A program made the position numbers and the translations under genes. Below the pieces are notes generated by a model. That model had not been told where the DNA came from. It did not search any database and was given only the letters and a program-made list of their open reading frames with translations. A stretch of DNA of 34,918 nucleotides, taken from NCBI GenBank assembly GCA_028278345.1, contig JANQEL010000195.1, positions 1-34,918 of the forward strand, read 5' to 3'. The stretch comes from Myxococcota bacterium (GTDB lineage Bacteria; Myxococcota_A; UBA9160; UBA4427). Positions 1 to 8,849 of this stretch are shown in pieces (the first letter of the stretch is position 1; each line of letters opens with the position of its first letter).

Positions 1-1913
1 GCTTCGCCGTGGCGTCCGATGCAGCGCACTGCGGCCTGCACGATCTCGGGTTCGTGGTTGGCGAGCAGCGGAAGCACGCGATCCGCGGCCTCGGTTCCCC
101 CGATCGAGATCATGGCTTCGACCGCAGCCATACAGACCGCACCCGATTCACCGAGCCCCGTCGAGACCAGCTCCGCGCGTTGGGCACTCGTGAGCGTCCG
201 CGACGGAGTGGCGCCGATGGCGCGCAGGGTCGCTGCGCGTACGCGCGAATCGTCGTCGGTGAGCAGTCGCGCGAGATGGTCGGAGAGATCGCTGCGCTCC
301 GAACGCACCAACGCCCGGCCGGCGGCCGTGCGCACGCGATGGCTCTCGTCTGCGAGGGCCAGGCGCAGGGTTTCGATGTCGTGGGAACCGGCGAAGCGGG
401 CGAGCGCCTCGACCGCCGCACGTCGCACGGCGTCGCTCGAATCCTTCATCAGCGAAGCCACGAGTTCGGCGTCCTGCTCGCGCCCGATGCGTCCGAAGAC
501 GCTGGCGATCGCGACGCGAATCGATTCGTTGGCGCCCGGGATCCTCTCTGCGAGCATTTCGATCGCATCCGCGATCAGGGCTTCGCCGCCGCGATCCGGA
601 GCCAGGCAGATCTCGACGACGGCATCGACCAGCGCCCCCGTCTCTTCGTCCGCCTCGAATTCCTCGCAGTGCGCCGCCGCTTCGAGGCGGCGCAGCAGTG
701 CGGCCAACACGTCGTGGTCGCCGCACATCGCGAGCCCCCGCGCCGCCGCCACCCGCTGATCGATGTCGTGGGCGTCGAGGGCTTCGAGCAGGCGCAGGGT
801 CGCGCGACGACCGCCGAGGCGCCCCAACAGGGCACAGGCTTCGGTTCGCAACTCGCCGTCGAGGTCGCTCCACGCGCGATCGATCGCCGTGACACTGGTT
901 TCGCCGAGTTCGACCAGGGTGCCCAGGGCCACCGACTCGATCGCTTCGTCGCGGCCGGCTTCGAGGATCGGCACCACGACCGACGGGTCCGCGGCGATGC
1001 CGAGGAACTGGACCAGCACGAGTCGAACCGAGAGATCGGCTTCGCCCAGGCGATCGATGGCCTGGGGAAGCAGGTCGGGATGCGCCTCGGCGTCTTCGCG
1101 AATGCGCGCTTCGAGAGCCAGACTCTCCTCGCCGTCGCAGCGCGACAAGCGCCGCAGCAACGCTTCGATCGCGGCTTCCCGGTTGGCGCGTCCCCGCTCG
1201 CCGAAGCCCTTGAGCAGTAGATCGACGGCCCGCGGGTCGTCGTGATGGCCGAGCAGGCGATAGCCGGCGGCCGCAAGACTCGAATGGCCGATCACCGCCT
1301 CGAGGGACGCGATTTCGAGTTCCGCATCGAGGTGGACGAGGGCCTGTAGCGCCGAGAGCCGAACCAGGGTCTGCTCCGCCTCGTCGGCGGCTCGCAGCGC
1401 GAGCGGTTCGACCGCTTCCTCACCACCGATCGCTCCGAGGGCATCGGCCGCTGCGGCGCGCACGTTGGGATCGGGATCGGCCAGGGTATCGATCATCGCG
1501 CTGCGACCGGCCTCGCTGCCGATCCCCGCGATCGTGTCGACGAGGAACTTGCGGACGTCGACGTCGTCGGTCTCGAGGGCGGCCACCAACATGCCCACCA
1601 CGCGATCGCCGAGCTTCACCAGGGCCTCGACCGCGGAGTTGCGACGGCCGGGGTTCTCCCCGTCGGCCAGGGCGTCGATCAGCGCGCTGACCACGGCCTC
1701 GACCTCGCCGCAGGCGACGAGCCGCTCCACTCCGGCCTTGCGCACGCGCCAACTCGGATCGCCGAGGCTCGAGATCAGATGCGGAAGGGCTTCGGGCAGC
1801 GGCAGCAGCAGCAGGCGTTCCACCGACAGGCGACGCATTTCGTCGTCGCTATCGGCAATACCTGCGAGAATGCTTTCGCGTTCGCGTTCGCGTGCGGGGG
1901 CATCGAGGGTCAC
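1..1913 (-). CDS. HEAT-repeat protein of the chemosensory operon (3' end outside window)
   Basis: I read an open frame of 637 codons from a GTG at 1913-1911 to the left edge, so the C-terminus is missing. The product is built almost wholly of HEAT-like (PBS-lyase type) helical repeats about 30 residues long, recognisable by phrases such as DPSWRVRKAGVERL, DPDPNVRAAAADALG and DSSDAVRRAAVEALARF. It has no signal peptide or membrane segment, so it is probably a cytoplasmic scaffold. The GTG overlaps the stop of the zinc-ribbon/receiver gene by four bases (GTGA), which implies translational coupling and membership of the che operon. HEAT-repeat proteins serve as chemosensory output partners in some myxobacterial systems (known for Cpc7 of the Myxococcus xanthus Che7 system); the same role here is inference. 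Confidence 0.85.
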   Translation of the reverse strand, partial: MTLDAPARERERESILAGIADSDDEMRRLSVERLLLLPLPEALPHLISSLGDPSWRVRKAGVERLVACGEVEAVVSALIDALADGENPGRRNSAVEALVKLGDRVVGMLVAALETDDVDVRKFLVDTIAGIGSEAGRSAMIDTLADPDPNVRAAAADALGAIGGEEAVEPLALRAADEAEQTLVRLSALQALVHLDAELEIASLEAVIGHSSLAAAGYRLLGHHDDPRAVDLLLKGFGERGRANREAAIEALLRRLSRCDGEESLALEARIREDAEAHPDLLPQAIDRLGEADLSVRLVLVQFLGIAADPSVVVPILEAGRDEAIESVALGTLVELGETSVTAIDRAWSDLDGELRTEACALLGRLGGRRATLRLLEALDAHDIDQRVAAARGLAMCGDHDVLAALLRRLEAAAHCEEFEADEETGALVDAVVEICLAPDRGGEALIADAIEMLAERIPGANESIRVAIASVFGRIGREQDAELVASLMKDSSDAVRRAAVEALARFAGSHDIETLRLALADESHRVRTAAGRALVRSERSDLSDHLARLLTDDDSRVRAATLRAIGATPSRTLTSAQRAELVSTGLGESGAVCMAAVEAMISIGGTEAADRVLPLLANHEPEIVQAAVRCIGRHGE

Positions 1914-3076
1914 GACATCCCCCGCTCTTTCGCCACGCGTAGCAGCTCGTCGACGATGAAGTCACGCTCGTCGCGCACGCTCTCGGGGATGCGCTGTGCG
2001 AAGAGCACACGCCCCTCTTCGATCTCCGAATCCATCGCCTCGACCGGGTTCCCCGCTTCGATCGCGGCGGCGAACTTGTCCGGCTGATAGAGGGCGATGT
2101 CGGAAACGATGATGCGCGCGAGGCGTTCCGCGTTGGCGCGCTCCTCGGACAGTCCGTCGTCGGGGGCCGCAGCGGGGGGCGGTTCCGCGGCGGGGGGTGC
2201 CGGGGTTTCGATTTCGAGGGGCGGGCTCTCGATTTCCATCGTCTCGGGCGACGGCGGTTCCGGCGCGGGCGGGGCCGCAGGCTCGGAGGGCATTTCGGGT
2301 GCAGCAGCCGGCTGGGGCGGCGCCGCGTCTTCGGGCGCGGGAGCCGGAGTCGCCGCCGAGCGCAACTCGACACCCATCTGCTGCAGCAGGGGCTCGAGGC
2401 CGTCGGGCAGATCGGGTTGTTCGATGTAGTGATCGGCGCCGTAGAGATCCGCCGGCTGACGGCGATAGCGCTCCTGGTTGTGCACCGCGCCCACGAGCAC
2501 GACGCCGGTTTGACGCAGGCTCTCGTTGCGCTTGATGACTTCGCAGACCTGGAAGCCGTACATCTTCGGCAGCGCGGCATCGAGCACGACGACCCGGGGC
2601 AGCATGCGCTGGATGGTCAGCATCGCTTCGACGCCATCGTGAACGAGGATCGGCTGCAGGCCCCAACTCGAGAGCTTCGCCACCGTGGCCTTGCCACCGT
2701 CGACACTCGGGTCGGCGACCACGACGAGGCGGTCGCGATCGATCGCACCACCCGGCAGTTCGGGGCCGTCCGATGCGGTGACCGCGGACTCGGAGGGCTG
2801 CACGTCGACCTGGGGCGCGGGCGGCGACTGCGGCTCGGGAGTCGGCGCGGACGGTTGCTGGGCCGCAGGCGCTTGATCGGCCGCGGGCGCTTGATCGGCC
2901 GCGGGCGCTTCACTGACCGCGGGGGCGTCACTCGCAGGCGTGGCCTGCGCCGGCGGCGGAGCCAGCACCCGGAACAGCGCCTGGCACTTCGCGCAGCGCA
3001 GTTTCGCGCCCTCCGGACCGATGCGGCTCTCGTCCACCCGATAGCGGGCCGAGCACTTGGGACATGCGGCGATCAT
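1910..3076 (-). CDS. Zinc-ribbon / receiver-domain hybrid protein
   Basis: The 388-residue protein opens with an MJ0042-type zinc ribbon (CPKC at residues 5-8, CAKC at 28-31). A Pro/Ala-rich linker (about 38-110) follows, then a receiver-like domain (about 115-235), a second Pro-rich linker (about 240-305) and a C-terminal helical domain containing ARIIVSDIALY, which I know from deltaproteobacterial zinc-ribbon regulators. The receiver keeps the phospho-acceptor position (D166 in VVVLDAALP) and an acidic D122. The usual Lys-Pro pair has become QP in YIEQPDLP, and the Thr/Ser switch position is Gly/Ala. It may bind without normal phosphotransfer. The start ATG is preceded by AGAGGAAAC. It lies 53 bases after the chemoreceptor gene and overlaps the HEAT gene by 4 bases. 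Confidence 0.85.
   Translation of the reverse strand: MIAACPKCSARYRVDESRIGPEGAKLRCAKCQALFRVLAPPPAQATPASDAPAVSEAPAADQAPAADQAPAAQQPSAPTPEPQSPPAPQVDVQPSESAVTASDGPELPGGAIDRDRLVVVADPSVDGGKATVAKLSSWGLQPILVHDGVEAMLTIQRMLPRVVVLDAALPKMYGFQVCEVIKRNESLRQTGVVLVGAVHNQERYRRQPADLYGADHYIEQPDLPDGLEPLLQQMGVELRSAATPAPAPEDAAPPQPAAAPEMPSEPAAPPAPEPPSPETMEIESPPLEIETPAPPAAEPPPAAAPDDGLSEERANAERLARIIVSDIALYQPDKFAAAIEAGNPVEAMDSEIEEGRVLFAQRIPESVRDERDFIVDELLRVAKERGMS
2862..2915. repeat. 18-bp tandem repeat inside a coding linker
   Basis: The unit gccgcgggcgcttgatcg occurs at 2880-2897. A copy with one mismatch lies at 2862-2879 and a third, partly degenerate copy at 2898-2915. On the coding (minus) strand it encodes Asp-Gln-Ala-Pro-Ala-Ala repeats in the first flexible linker of the zinc-ribbon/receiver protein. 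Because the unit is a multiple of three, slippage would change linker length without breaking the frame. Confidence 0.85.
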
Positions 3077-3129
3077 CTTCGTTTCCTCTCGTAGAGCGAT
3101 GGTTTCCCGGCGGTCGACAGGGTTCGATC

Positions 3130-5709
3130 CTAGACCTGGAACCTCGAGACGTTTTCACGCAGGGATTCCGCCTGCGCAATGAGACCTTGCACCGACTGGC
3201 TCATCGAGCCCGCGGCTTCTTCGTTCGAACGCGTGCGTTCGAAGACCTGCTCGAGGAACTGTGCGACCTGACTACACGCCGTCGACTGTTCCTGCAATGA
3301 GCGGTTGATGTTCTCCACGACTTCCCGCACTCCCTCGACGCTCTCGCGAATGCGAACGAAGCCACGCGCCTGTTCCTCGGTGGTGCGGCGCACCTGCGTG
3401 GTGACGTCGCGCATCGTGACCGACGAGCGATACACCACCTCGTTGCCGCGATCCTGATCCGCCGCGGCCGAGACGATCGCCGTCACGCCGTCGCGCACCG
3501 TATCCATCAGGGCCACGACGTGCGAAGCCGCCTTCGTCTGCTCGCGCACGGCGGACACGATCTCACCGATACGCTGGCCGGATTCGCGCGATGAGCGCGT
3601 GATCTCTTCGAGGGAGAGGCCTGCGTCGGCGGAAAGTTCGACACCACTCGCCACGCTGCGGCTACCGACCTCGATGGCGCCGACGGCGTTGTCGCTCTCG
3701 TCCTGCACGCTCTTGATCAGGCCGCCGATCTCCTTCGTACTGGCGAGCACGCGGTCGGCCAGTTCCTTGATCTCGTCGGCCACCACCGAGAAGGCGCGAC
3801 CGTGTTCCCCCGCCTGGGCGGCGATGATCGCCGCGTTGAGGGCGAGCAGGTTCGTCTCTTCGGCGACGTCGTCGATCACGTCGAGGATCGCGCCGATCTC
3901 CTGGGTGCGCGCACCGAGGCCGCGGATCACCTTCTCGGCCGTGTCGGTCGCGTCGCGAATCGCCTGCATGCCGTCGATCGTCTGCGACACCTTCTGCTGA
4001 CCGCTCTCGGCGCTGCCGACCACGTTGCGCGAAAGCTCGGCCGTGAGTTCGGCGGTGGTATCGACGGCGCGCATCGCGCTCGCCATCTCTTCCATGCTGG
4101 CCGAGGTTTCGGCCGCGGCGTCCGCCAGACCGTCACTGCTCGAACTCACCTGCTTCACACTTCGAACCATCTGCTCGATCGAGCCGGAGACCTCGTCCAC
4201 CTTGCTGCCGAGGACCGAAGCCGTCTCGTTCAATTCGTCACCGGACGCACCGAGCTCGAGGATCGACGAACTCGACTCCTCGACCGCGATGTTGAGCTCC
4301 TGGGCCGAGCCCGCAACCTCCATCACCTGACTGTTGATCGAGACCATCAGCTCGCTCGCCTGCTGGATGCGGCGCACCTGATCGGCGCTCGCCCCCGCGA
4401 CACCCCCCGACACCGACTCGATCTCGGCCGCGGCCGTATCGACCCGGTCGGCCGCGTCCGCGAGGCCGCGCACAGTGTCGCGAAAGGCATTCCCCATGCT
4501 CTCCTGACTACGCCAGAGGGAGCCGAGTTCGTCTTCCGATTCGCAGGCGCTCATGCGACGCAGATCGCCGCGGGCCATCTGTTCGCTCACGAGGGCGAGG
4601 GCATTCACCGGCCCGCGGACGTCGTCGGCGAACTCGCGCGAGAGCCACCACGCACACCCGGCGGAGATCAGGAGCACCAACACGATGGAGAGCCAGGGAG
4701 ATGCCGCAGCCACATCGAAGACCTCGCGCGAAACCTGGGCGACGGCGGTGTTTCCGTCGGCCATCTTGCGGATGGAGACGCGGGCGCGCGTGGTCGGCGC
4801 ATCGAAGGCATCCCGCAAGTTGCCGCTCGCGATCGAGACGCGGATCCTCTCGATGAGTTCTGCGTCGAGCGACTCCGCCCCTTCCTCACCCTCTTCGACG
4901 AGGGCGACGCTGACCGGGATCGCGCGGGTCTCGGCGTTGCCGAGCACCTGGTCGACCGCGTCTTCGAAGGGCTGCTCTCCAGCCGCCCGCTCTACGGAGG
5001 CGAGGATTCGCTCGAGGTTCTCGTCGACGAGGGCATTCAGCGACGCGTGCGAGTGGGAGAGTGTGAGTGCGACCGCCGCCGAGGACGTCAACGCTGCGCA
5101 CGCGCCGAGGGCGAAGACCGCCTTGCGTCGCAGAGGCATCGCGGGGATCACCTTGGCGCGCGCATGAGGATCCGGGATCGCCAGGGTGAAGGCCTGGCGC
5201 GCGGGCTCGAGGGCGCGCTTTGTCGCGTAGAAGAGACCCACGGCGACGGCGAAAGAGAGCGTCGCGCCGCAGGCGAACGTGGCGGCCATGAGGGCGGTGT
5301 CGGCGAGTTCGCCCGTGGACGTCTTCACGAGTGCCATCGCCAGCACGATCGAAAGAGCGCTGCCGGCAAGCGCGAATCGCTGTTGGGTGCGGAGCGGAAG
5401 CAGCGCGGCCTCGCGCAGGGCCGCGATCGACTTCGCGTCGTCGGCCTCGCTCCTCTCCTCGACTTCGCGCTCGGCTCCGACGCCGATGATCCCGAGCGCC
5501 GGTCGTGCATTGAAAGCCGACATTGCGGCCAACACCGCCGCCGCGAGCAGGCAGCTGATCGCTCCGCCCGTGGTCAGGCCGCCGGACTCGCCCAGGATGC
5601 CCTGCGCGATCAGTCCGAATACGAGACACCAGACTCCGCTGGCGATCCAGACACCACGGGACACGTTCGCGGAAAGACGGCGAGCGTCGAGGCGCGGGTG
5701 GTCGGTCAT
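3130..5709 (-). CDS. Methyl-accepting chemotaxis protein with six membrane segments
   Basis: The 859-residue chemoreceptor has four N-terminal hydrophobic helices (about 19-39, 46-66, 112-128, 136-162). A fifth helix (196-217), an extracytoplasmic region of about 120 residues, a sixth helix (338-357), a HAMP domain (about 358-415) and a long cytoplasmic signalling coiled coil follow. The hairpin tip is canonical: EETNLLALNAAIIAAQ at about 617-632, followed by AGEHGRAFSVVADE. I see no C-terminal CheR-tethering pentapeptide. The signal should pass through the two CheW proteins to CheA encoded upstream. The ATG at 5709-5707 overlaps the stop of the upstream cheW by four bases (ATGA); the same frame stays open farther upstream, but only as a shadow of that cheW. 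The ligand cannot be read from the sequence. Confidence 0.93.
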   Translation of the reverse strand: MTDHPRLDARRLSANVSRGVWIASGVWCLVFGLIAQGILGESGGLTTGGAISCLLAAAVLAAMSAFNARPALGIIGVGAEREVEERSEADDAKSIAALREAALLPLRTQQRFALAGSALSIVLAMALVKTSTGELADTALMAATFACGATLSFAVAVGLFYATKRALEPARQAFTLAIPDPHARAKVIPAMPLRRKAVFALGACAALTSSAAVALTLSHSHASLNALVDENLERILASVERAAGEQPFEDAVDQVLGNAETRAIPVSVALVEEGEEGAESLDAELIERIRVSIASGNLRDAFDAPTTRARVSIRKMADGNTAVAQVSREVFDVAAASPWLSIVLVLLISAGCAWWLSREFADDVRGPVNALALVSEQMARGDLRRMSACESEDELGSLWRSQESMGNAFRDTVRGLADAADRVDTAAAEIESVSGGVAGASADQVRRIQQASELMVSINSQVMEVAGSAQELNIAVEESSSSILELGASGDELNETASVLGSKVDEVSGSIEQMVRSVKQVSSSSDGLADAAAETSASMEEMASAMRAVDTTAELTAELSRNVVGSAESGQQKVSQTIDGMQAIRDATDTAEKVIRGLGARTQEIGAILDVIDDVAEETNLLALNAAIIAAQAGEHGRAFSVVADEIKELADRVLASTKEIGGLIKSVQDESDNAVGAIEVGSRSVASGVELSADAGLSLEEITRSSRESGQRIGEIVSAVREQTKAASHVVALMDTVRDGVTAIVSAAADQDRGNEVVYRSSVTMRDVTTQVRRTTEEQARGFVRIRESVEGVREVVENINRSLQEQSTACSQVAQFLEQVFERTRSNEEAAGSMSQSVQGLIAQAESLRENVSRFQV

Positions 5710-6209
5710 GCGTTCTCTCCCATCCGCGCGGGCGCCTGTGGCGTCGAGCGGTATACGGCTTCCAGGATCGCGTCCACAGCGAGGACCATGACGGGGCCGG
5801 CGTCCGGACGACGCACCACCGAGCGAACCACCTCGTACCCGGCCTGGGTGGCGAGATCGGGCACCTCTTCGAGGGACGCCGGATCGATCGAAAGCACGTC
5901 GGTTGCGGCGTCGACACACAGGCCGATCTGCAACCCTTCGTAGTCCAATACGACGATGCGCGAGTTCTGGCTGATCTCGCACGGCGCACCGCCGAGGACC
6001 CGACCCAGATCGAGGAGCGGCACCATCCCGCCGCGCAACTCCGCGACGCCTTCGATCAGCGCAGGGGAATTGGGCAGCGGGGTCACGGGCTGACTCCGCA
6101 CGATCTCGCGCACGAGCGTGACGTCGAGGGCATAGCAACGCCTCGCCACCTCGAAGCAGGCGAGGCTGATGTCGCCGGTGGAATCGTAGCTGTGGGTTTC
6201 ATTCGGCAT
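5706..6209 (-). CDS. cheW: CheW-like coupling protein, second copy
   Basis: This 167-residue protein is a single CheW domain, starting MPNETHSYDSTG. CheW hallmarks are LACFEVARRCYALDV, LIEGVAELRGGMVPLLDLG and the paired ribbon IVVLDYEGLQIGLCVDAA. It would link the chemoreceptor to CheA at the membrane. The ATG at 6209-6207 lies inside the end of the preceding cheW (11-base overlap). I prefer it to a more upstream in-frame ATG because the upstream extension is low-complexity Ser/Thr read from the other gene. Its sequence differs clearly from the neighbouring CheW, so the two are not a recent duplication and may have different receptor or CheA contacts. Confidence 0.9.
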   Translation of the reverse strand: MPNETHSYDSTGDISLACFEVARRCYALDVTLVREIVRSQPVTPLPNSPALIEGVAELRGGMVPLLDLGRVLGGAPCEISQNSRIVVLDYEGLQIGLCVDAATDVLSIDPASLEEVPDLATQAGYEVVRSVVRRPDAGPVMVLAVDAILEAVYRSTPQAPARMGENA

Positions 6210-6717
6210 CGAAGTCGAGTACCTGATCGAGGTCGAGGATCGAGACGAAGTCGGTATCGCGTCGACAGAGCTCGATGACGGCGCTGCCCGCATTGGCGGG
6301 GCTGCTTTCGACTTCCCCTTCCGAAACGCGGAAGACGTCGCGCACGGCGTCCACCAGGATGCCGGTCACGCGATCGTCATCGCCGTGAAGCACGATGATG
6401 CGCGCGCGTCGCGTGGGTTCGCAGGGAGAGAGCCCGAGGCGCTGGCGCAGGTCGAGCACCTGGACGATCTCGCCGCGCAAGGCGACCACACCCAGGATGC
6501 ACGCGGGCACCCGGGGCATCGCCGTGATGTCGCGCAGGCGGATGATCTCTCGCACGCGTTCGACGGCCACGGCGTAGTCCGTGCCATCCAATTCGAAGGT
6601 CAGCAGTTCCCGCAGCAGTTCGGGTTCGTGCTCCACCTCGGGCGAACCCGAGGCCCCACGCGCAATGCGCTCCCACTCCGGGGTGAGTTCCGATCGCGGG
6701 TCCACGGTCTCGCTCAT
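6199..6717 (-). CDS. cheW: CheW-like coupling protein, first copy
   Basis: The 172-residue protein has about 35 variable residues and then a CheW domain: LLTFELDGTDYAVAVERVREII, MPRVPACILGVVALRG and EIVQVLDLRQRLGL, ending in SILDLDQVLDF. It should bridge receptor and CheA. Its ATG overlaps the cheA stop by four bases (ATGA at 6714-6717), so translation is probably coupled. Two adjacent cheW genes between cheA and the receptor gene suggest either unequal roles in the array or one CheW specific for receptors encoded elsewhere; the sequence cannot tell which. Confidence 0.92.
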   Translation of the reverse strand: MSETVDPRSELTPEWERIARGASGSPEVEHEPELLRELLTFELDGTDYAVAVERVREIIRLRDITAMPRVPACILGVVALRGEIVQVLDLRQRLGLSPCEPTRRARIIVLHGDDDRVTGILVDAVRDVFRVSEGEVESSPANAGSAVIELCRRDTDFVSILDLDQVLDFDAE

Positions 6718-8840
6718 GCGGCATCCCTCCTGCGGACCGAGTCTTCGACGATCGACGAGACGTCGATCACCAGGACCGCTCCGCGGTCGCCGAGTTCGGT
6801 GGCCCCGGCGATCCCGCGCACCTGGGCCGCCGGCCCCTGGATCGACTTGATGACCGTGTCCTGCTGACCGTGCAGACGATCGACCAATAGACCCAGTCGC
6901 AATTCACCGAGGCCCAGCACGACCGTGTAGTGGCGATCTTGCGGCGTCACTTCGAGACCGAATTCGTCGGCGAGTCGGTGGAGTTGCAGGGGCTCCCCGC
7001 GCAGGTTGAGGAGTTCGCGCCCCTCGCTGCGCTGGATCTCGTCGGCGTCGATCAACAGGGTCTCGAGGACGCTGTTCAGTGGAATGGCGAACCGCTCGCG
7101 GCCGACCCCGACGATCAGCGCCTGGATGATCGCGAGCGTGATCGGCAGGGTCATCGTGATCGTGGTGCCGCGACCCGGTTCGGAGGAGACGTCGACGATG
7201 CCTCCGAGGTCGCTCAAGTTGGTGCGCACGACGTCCATCCCGACGCCGCGACCACTGGTGCCGCTCACCTCTTCGCGCGTCGAGAGGCCGGCTTCGAAGA
7301 TCAGGTTGAGGCACTCCTTCTCACTCAACACCTGATCCCGATCGACCAGCCCCGCGGCTTCGGCCTTCGCGCGAACCGCGGCCGGATCGATACCCCGACC
7401 GTCGTCGCGCACCTGGATCATCACGTGGTTGCCGCGCTGACTCGCCTCGATCCGGATGTTCCCCTCGCGTGTCTTGCCCGCGGCTTGCCGCTCGGCTTCG
7501 GGTTCGATCGCGTGATCGAAGGCGTTGCGCACCACGTGCATCAAGGGATCGACGAGTTGCTCGACGATCAGCTTGTCGAGTTCCGTGGATTCGCCCGCGA
7601 ACTCGAGAGTCACTTCCTTCGATTGGTCGCGCTGCAGGCGCCGCACCACGCGGGAGAGTTTCTCGAAGATCTGTCGCAGGGGAACCATGCGCACGTCGAG
7701 CACGCTGGCCTGCAGCTCCTTGAGCTTGCGATCGAGCCCCTTGTGGGTCTTCGAGAGTTCGGCGGCAATGCGTGCGGTCGAGGGTTCGGCCGCCAGGGTG
7801 GAGGCAATGCGGGCGATCGCGCTGCGCTGGATCACCAACTCACCGACGAGATTCATCAGCTCGTCGAGCTTGCGGATGTCGACGCGCACGGTGTCGCTGA
7901 TCGATTTCAGGGATTCGAGATCGCCTCCGCGCCCCCCGCCATCGCCGCCGCCCGGCGGTGGCGCGCTGGGGGATTCGGGAGGCGGGGGCGGCGCGGCGCT
8001 CCCCTTCGCGGGTTCGACCGGTCGTGCCGCCGCCTCGACACTCGAACCGCCGGTAGCCGCGAGTACCGTCTTGATCTCGCTGTCGGGTCGTTCGAGGCGA
8101 GCGCCGAGCTCGTCCGCCGAGATCTCGGTGGCGACCAGCAGCGAAAAGCAGATCTGCGACTCGGGGGCGTCGCCCGGGGAAGGCAGGGTGGAGACGACTT
8201 CCCCGACCTCGCGAATCGCCGACGAGATCTCCGACAGGCCCTCTTCGAAGGCGATGATGTCGAACGTGGTGTCGACCAGCAGCACGTGGCGGCCGCGTGA
8301 GATGTTCTCCCGCAATCGATGCTCTTCGTACTCGGTGAGCGCGCGCAGGAGCATCGGATCGATGTCCAGCGCTTCGAGAGAATCCTGCGGTTCGGTCGGG
8401 CCTTCGACCGCACCCTCGATGCGCGCCACCAGATCGCGGATGCGCGTCTCGGCTTCCTCTTCGAAGCTGTTGTCGCCGATCTGGCCGAGCAGCGCGGTGA
8501 ACAAGGCCACGGCTTCGTCGAGCAGGTCTACGGCGGGGTTGTCCATCCGCATGCGACCGAGGCGCAGGCTGTCGAGAATGTCCTCGAGACGGTGGGCCAT
8601 CTCGGAGAGCCCCTCGAAGCCGAACATGCCTGCGAGGCCCTTCAGTGAATGGGCGGAGCGGAAGATGCTGTTGACGAGATCGGGATCGACATCGGCGCCG
8701 GCCACGCGCTGATCCGACAGCTCGCCGAGATCCTCGCGCATGCGCTCGAGGATCTCCTCGGCTTCCGCGACGAATTCGCGGTGCGCCTTGGTCGTCTTCG
8801 CCTTCCTGGGGCTCTTTGCGCTGGATTTCCTGGCCGCCAC
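6714..8840 (-). CDS. cheA: Chemotaxis-type histidine kinase CheA
   Basis: The 708-residue kinase begins with a basic leader and then an HPt (P1) domain with the phospho-accepting His64 in RSAHSLKGLAGMFGF. Residues 160-262 form a middle domain (LTEYEEHRLREN, later STLPSPGD) of the kind seen in deltaproteobacterial CheA; I do not see a classical P2. After a Pro/Gly-rich linker come the P3 dimerisation helices (about 315-400), the ATPase domain with N box HVVRNAFDHAIE (434-445), DDGRGID (478-484) and GRGVGMDVVR (529-538), and a CheW-like P5 domain (about 575-700). All catalytic motifs are intact, so it should phosphorylate the CheY encoded just upstream. The gene begins 9 bases after cheY and overlaps cheW. 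Confidence 0.95.
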   Translation of the reverse strand: MAARKSSAKSPRKAKTTKAHREFVAEAEEILERMREDLGELSDQRVAGADVDPDLVNSIFRSAHSLKGLAGMFGFEGLSEMAHRLEDILDSLRLGRMRMDNPAVDLLDEAVALFTALLGQIGDNSFEEEAETRIRDLVARIEGAVEGPTEPQDSLEALDIDPMLLRALTEYEEHRLRENISRGRHVLLVDTTFDIIAFEEGLSEISSAIREVGEVVSTLPSPGDAPESQICFSLLVATEISADELGARLERPDSEIKTVLAATGGSSVEAAARPVEPAKGSAAPPPPPESPSAPPPGGGDGGGRGGDLESLKSISDTVRVDIRKLDELMNLVGELVIQRSAIARIASTLAAEPSTARIAAELSKTHKGLDRKLKELQASVLDVRMVPLRQIFEKLSRVVRRLQRDQSKEVTLEFAGESTELDKLIVEQLVDPLMHVVRNAFDHAIEPEAERQAAGKTREGNIRIEASQRGNHVMIQVRDDGRGIDPAAVRAKAEAAGLVDRDQVLSEKECLNLIFEAGLSTREEVSGTSGRGVGMDVVRTNLSDLGGIVDVSSEPGRGTTITMTLPITLAIIQALIVGVGRERFAIPLNSVLETLLIDADEIQRSEGRELLNLRGEPLQLHRLADEFGLEVTPQDRHYTVVLGLGELRLGLLVDRLHGQQDTVIKSIQGPAAQVRGIAGATELGDRGAVLVIDVSSIVEDSVRRRDAA

Positions 8841-8849
8841 TGCCCTGAC

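Noticed and set aside
9..1220. Plus-strand open frame of 403 codons at the left end
   Set aside because: The minus strand here reads as continuous HEAT repeats in one open frame; the plus frame has no motif.
2862..2915. Possible CRISPR-like repeat
   Set aside because: The 18-bp units are directly adjacent without spacers and lie in frame within a coding linker.
3802..5943. Plus-strand open frame of 713 codons opposite the chemoreceptor
   Set aside because: Shadow of the chemoreceptor gene; no domain, no ribosome-binding site, Arg-rich composition.
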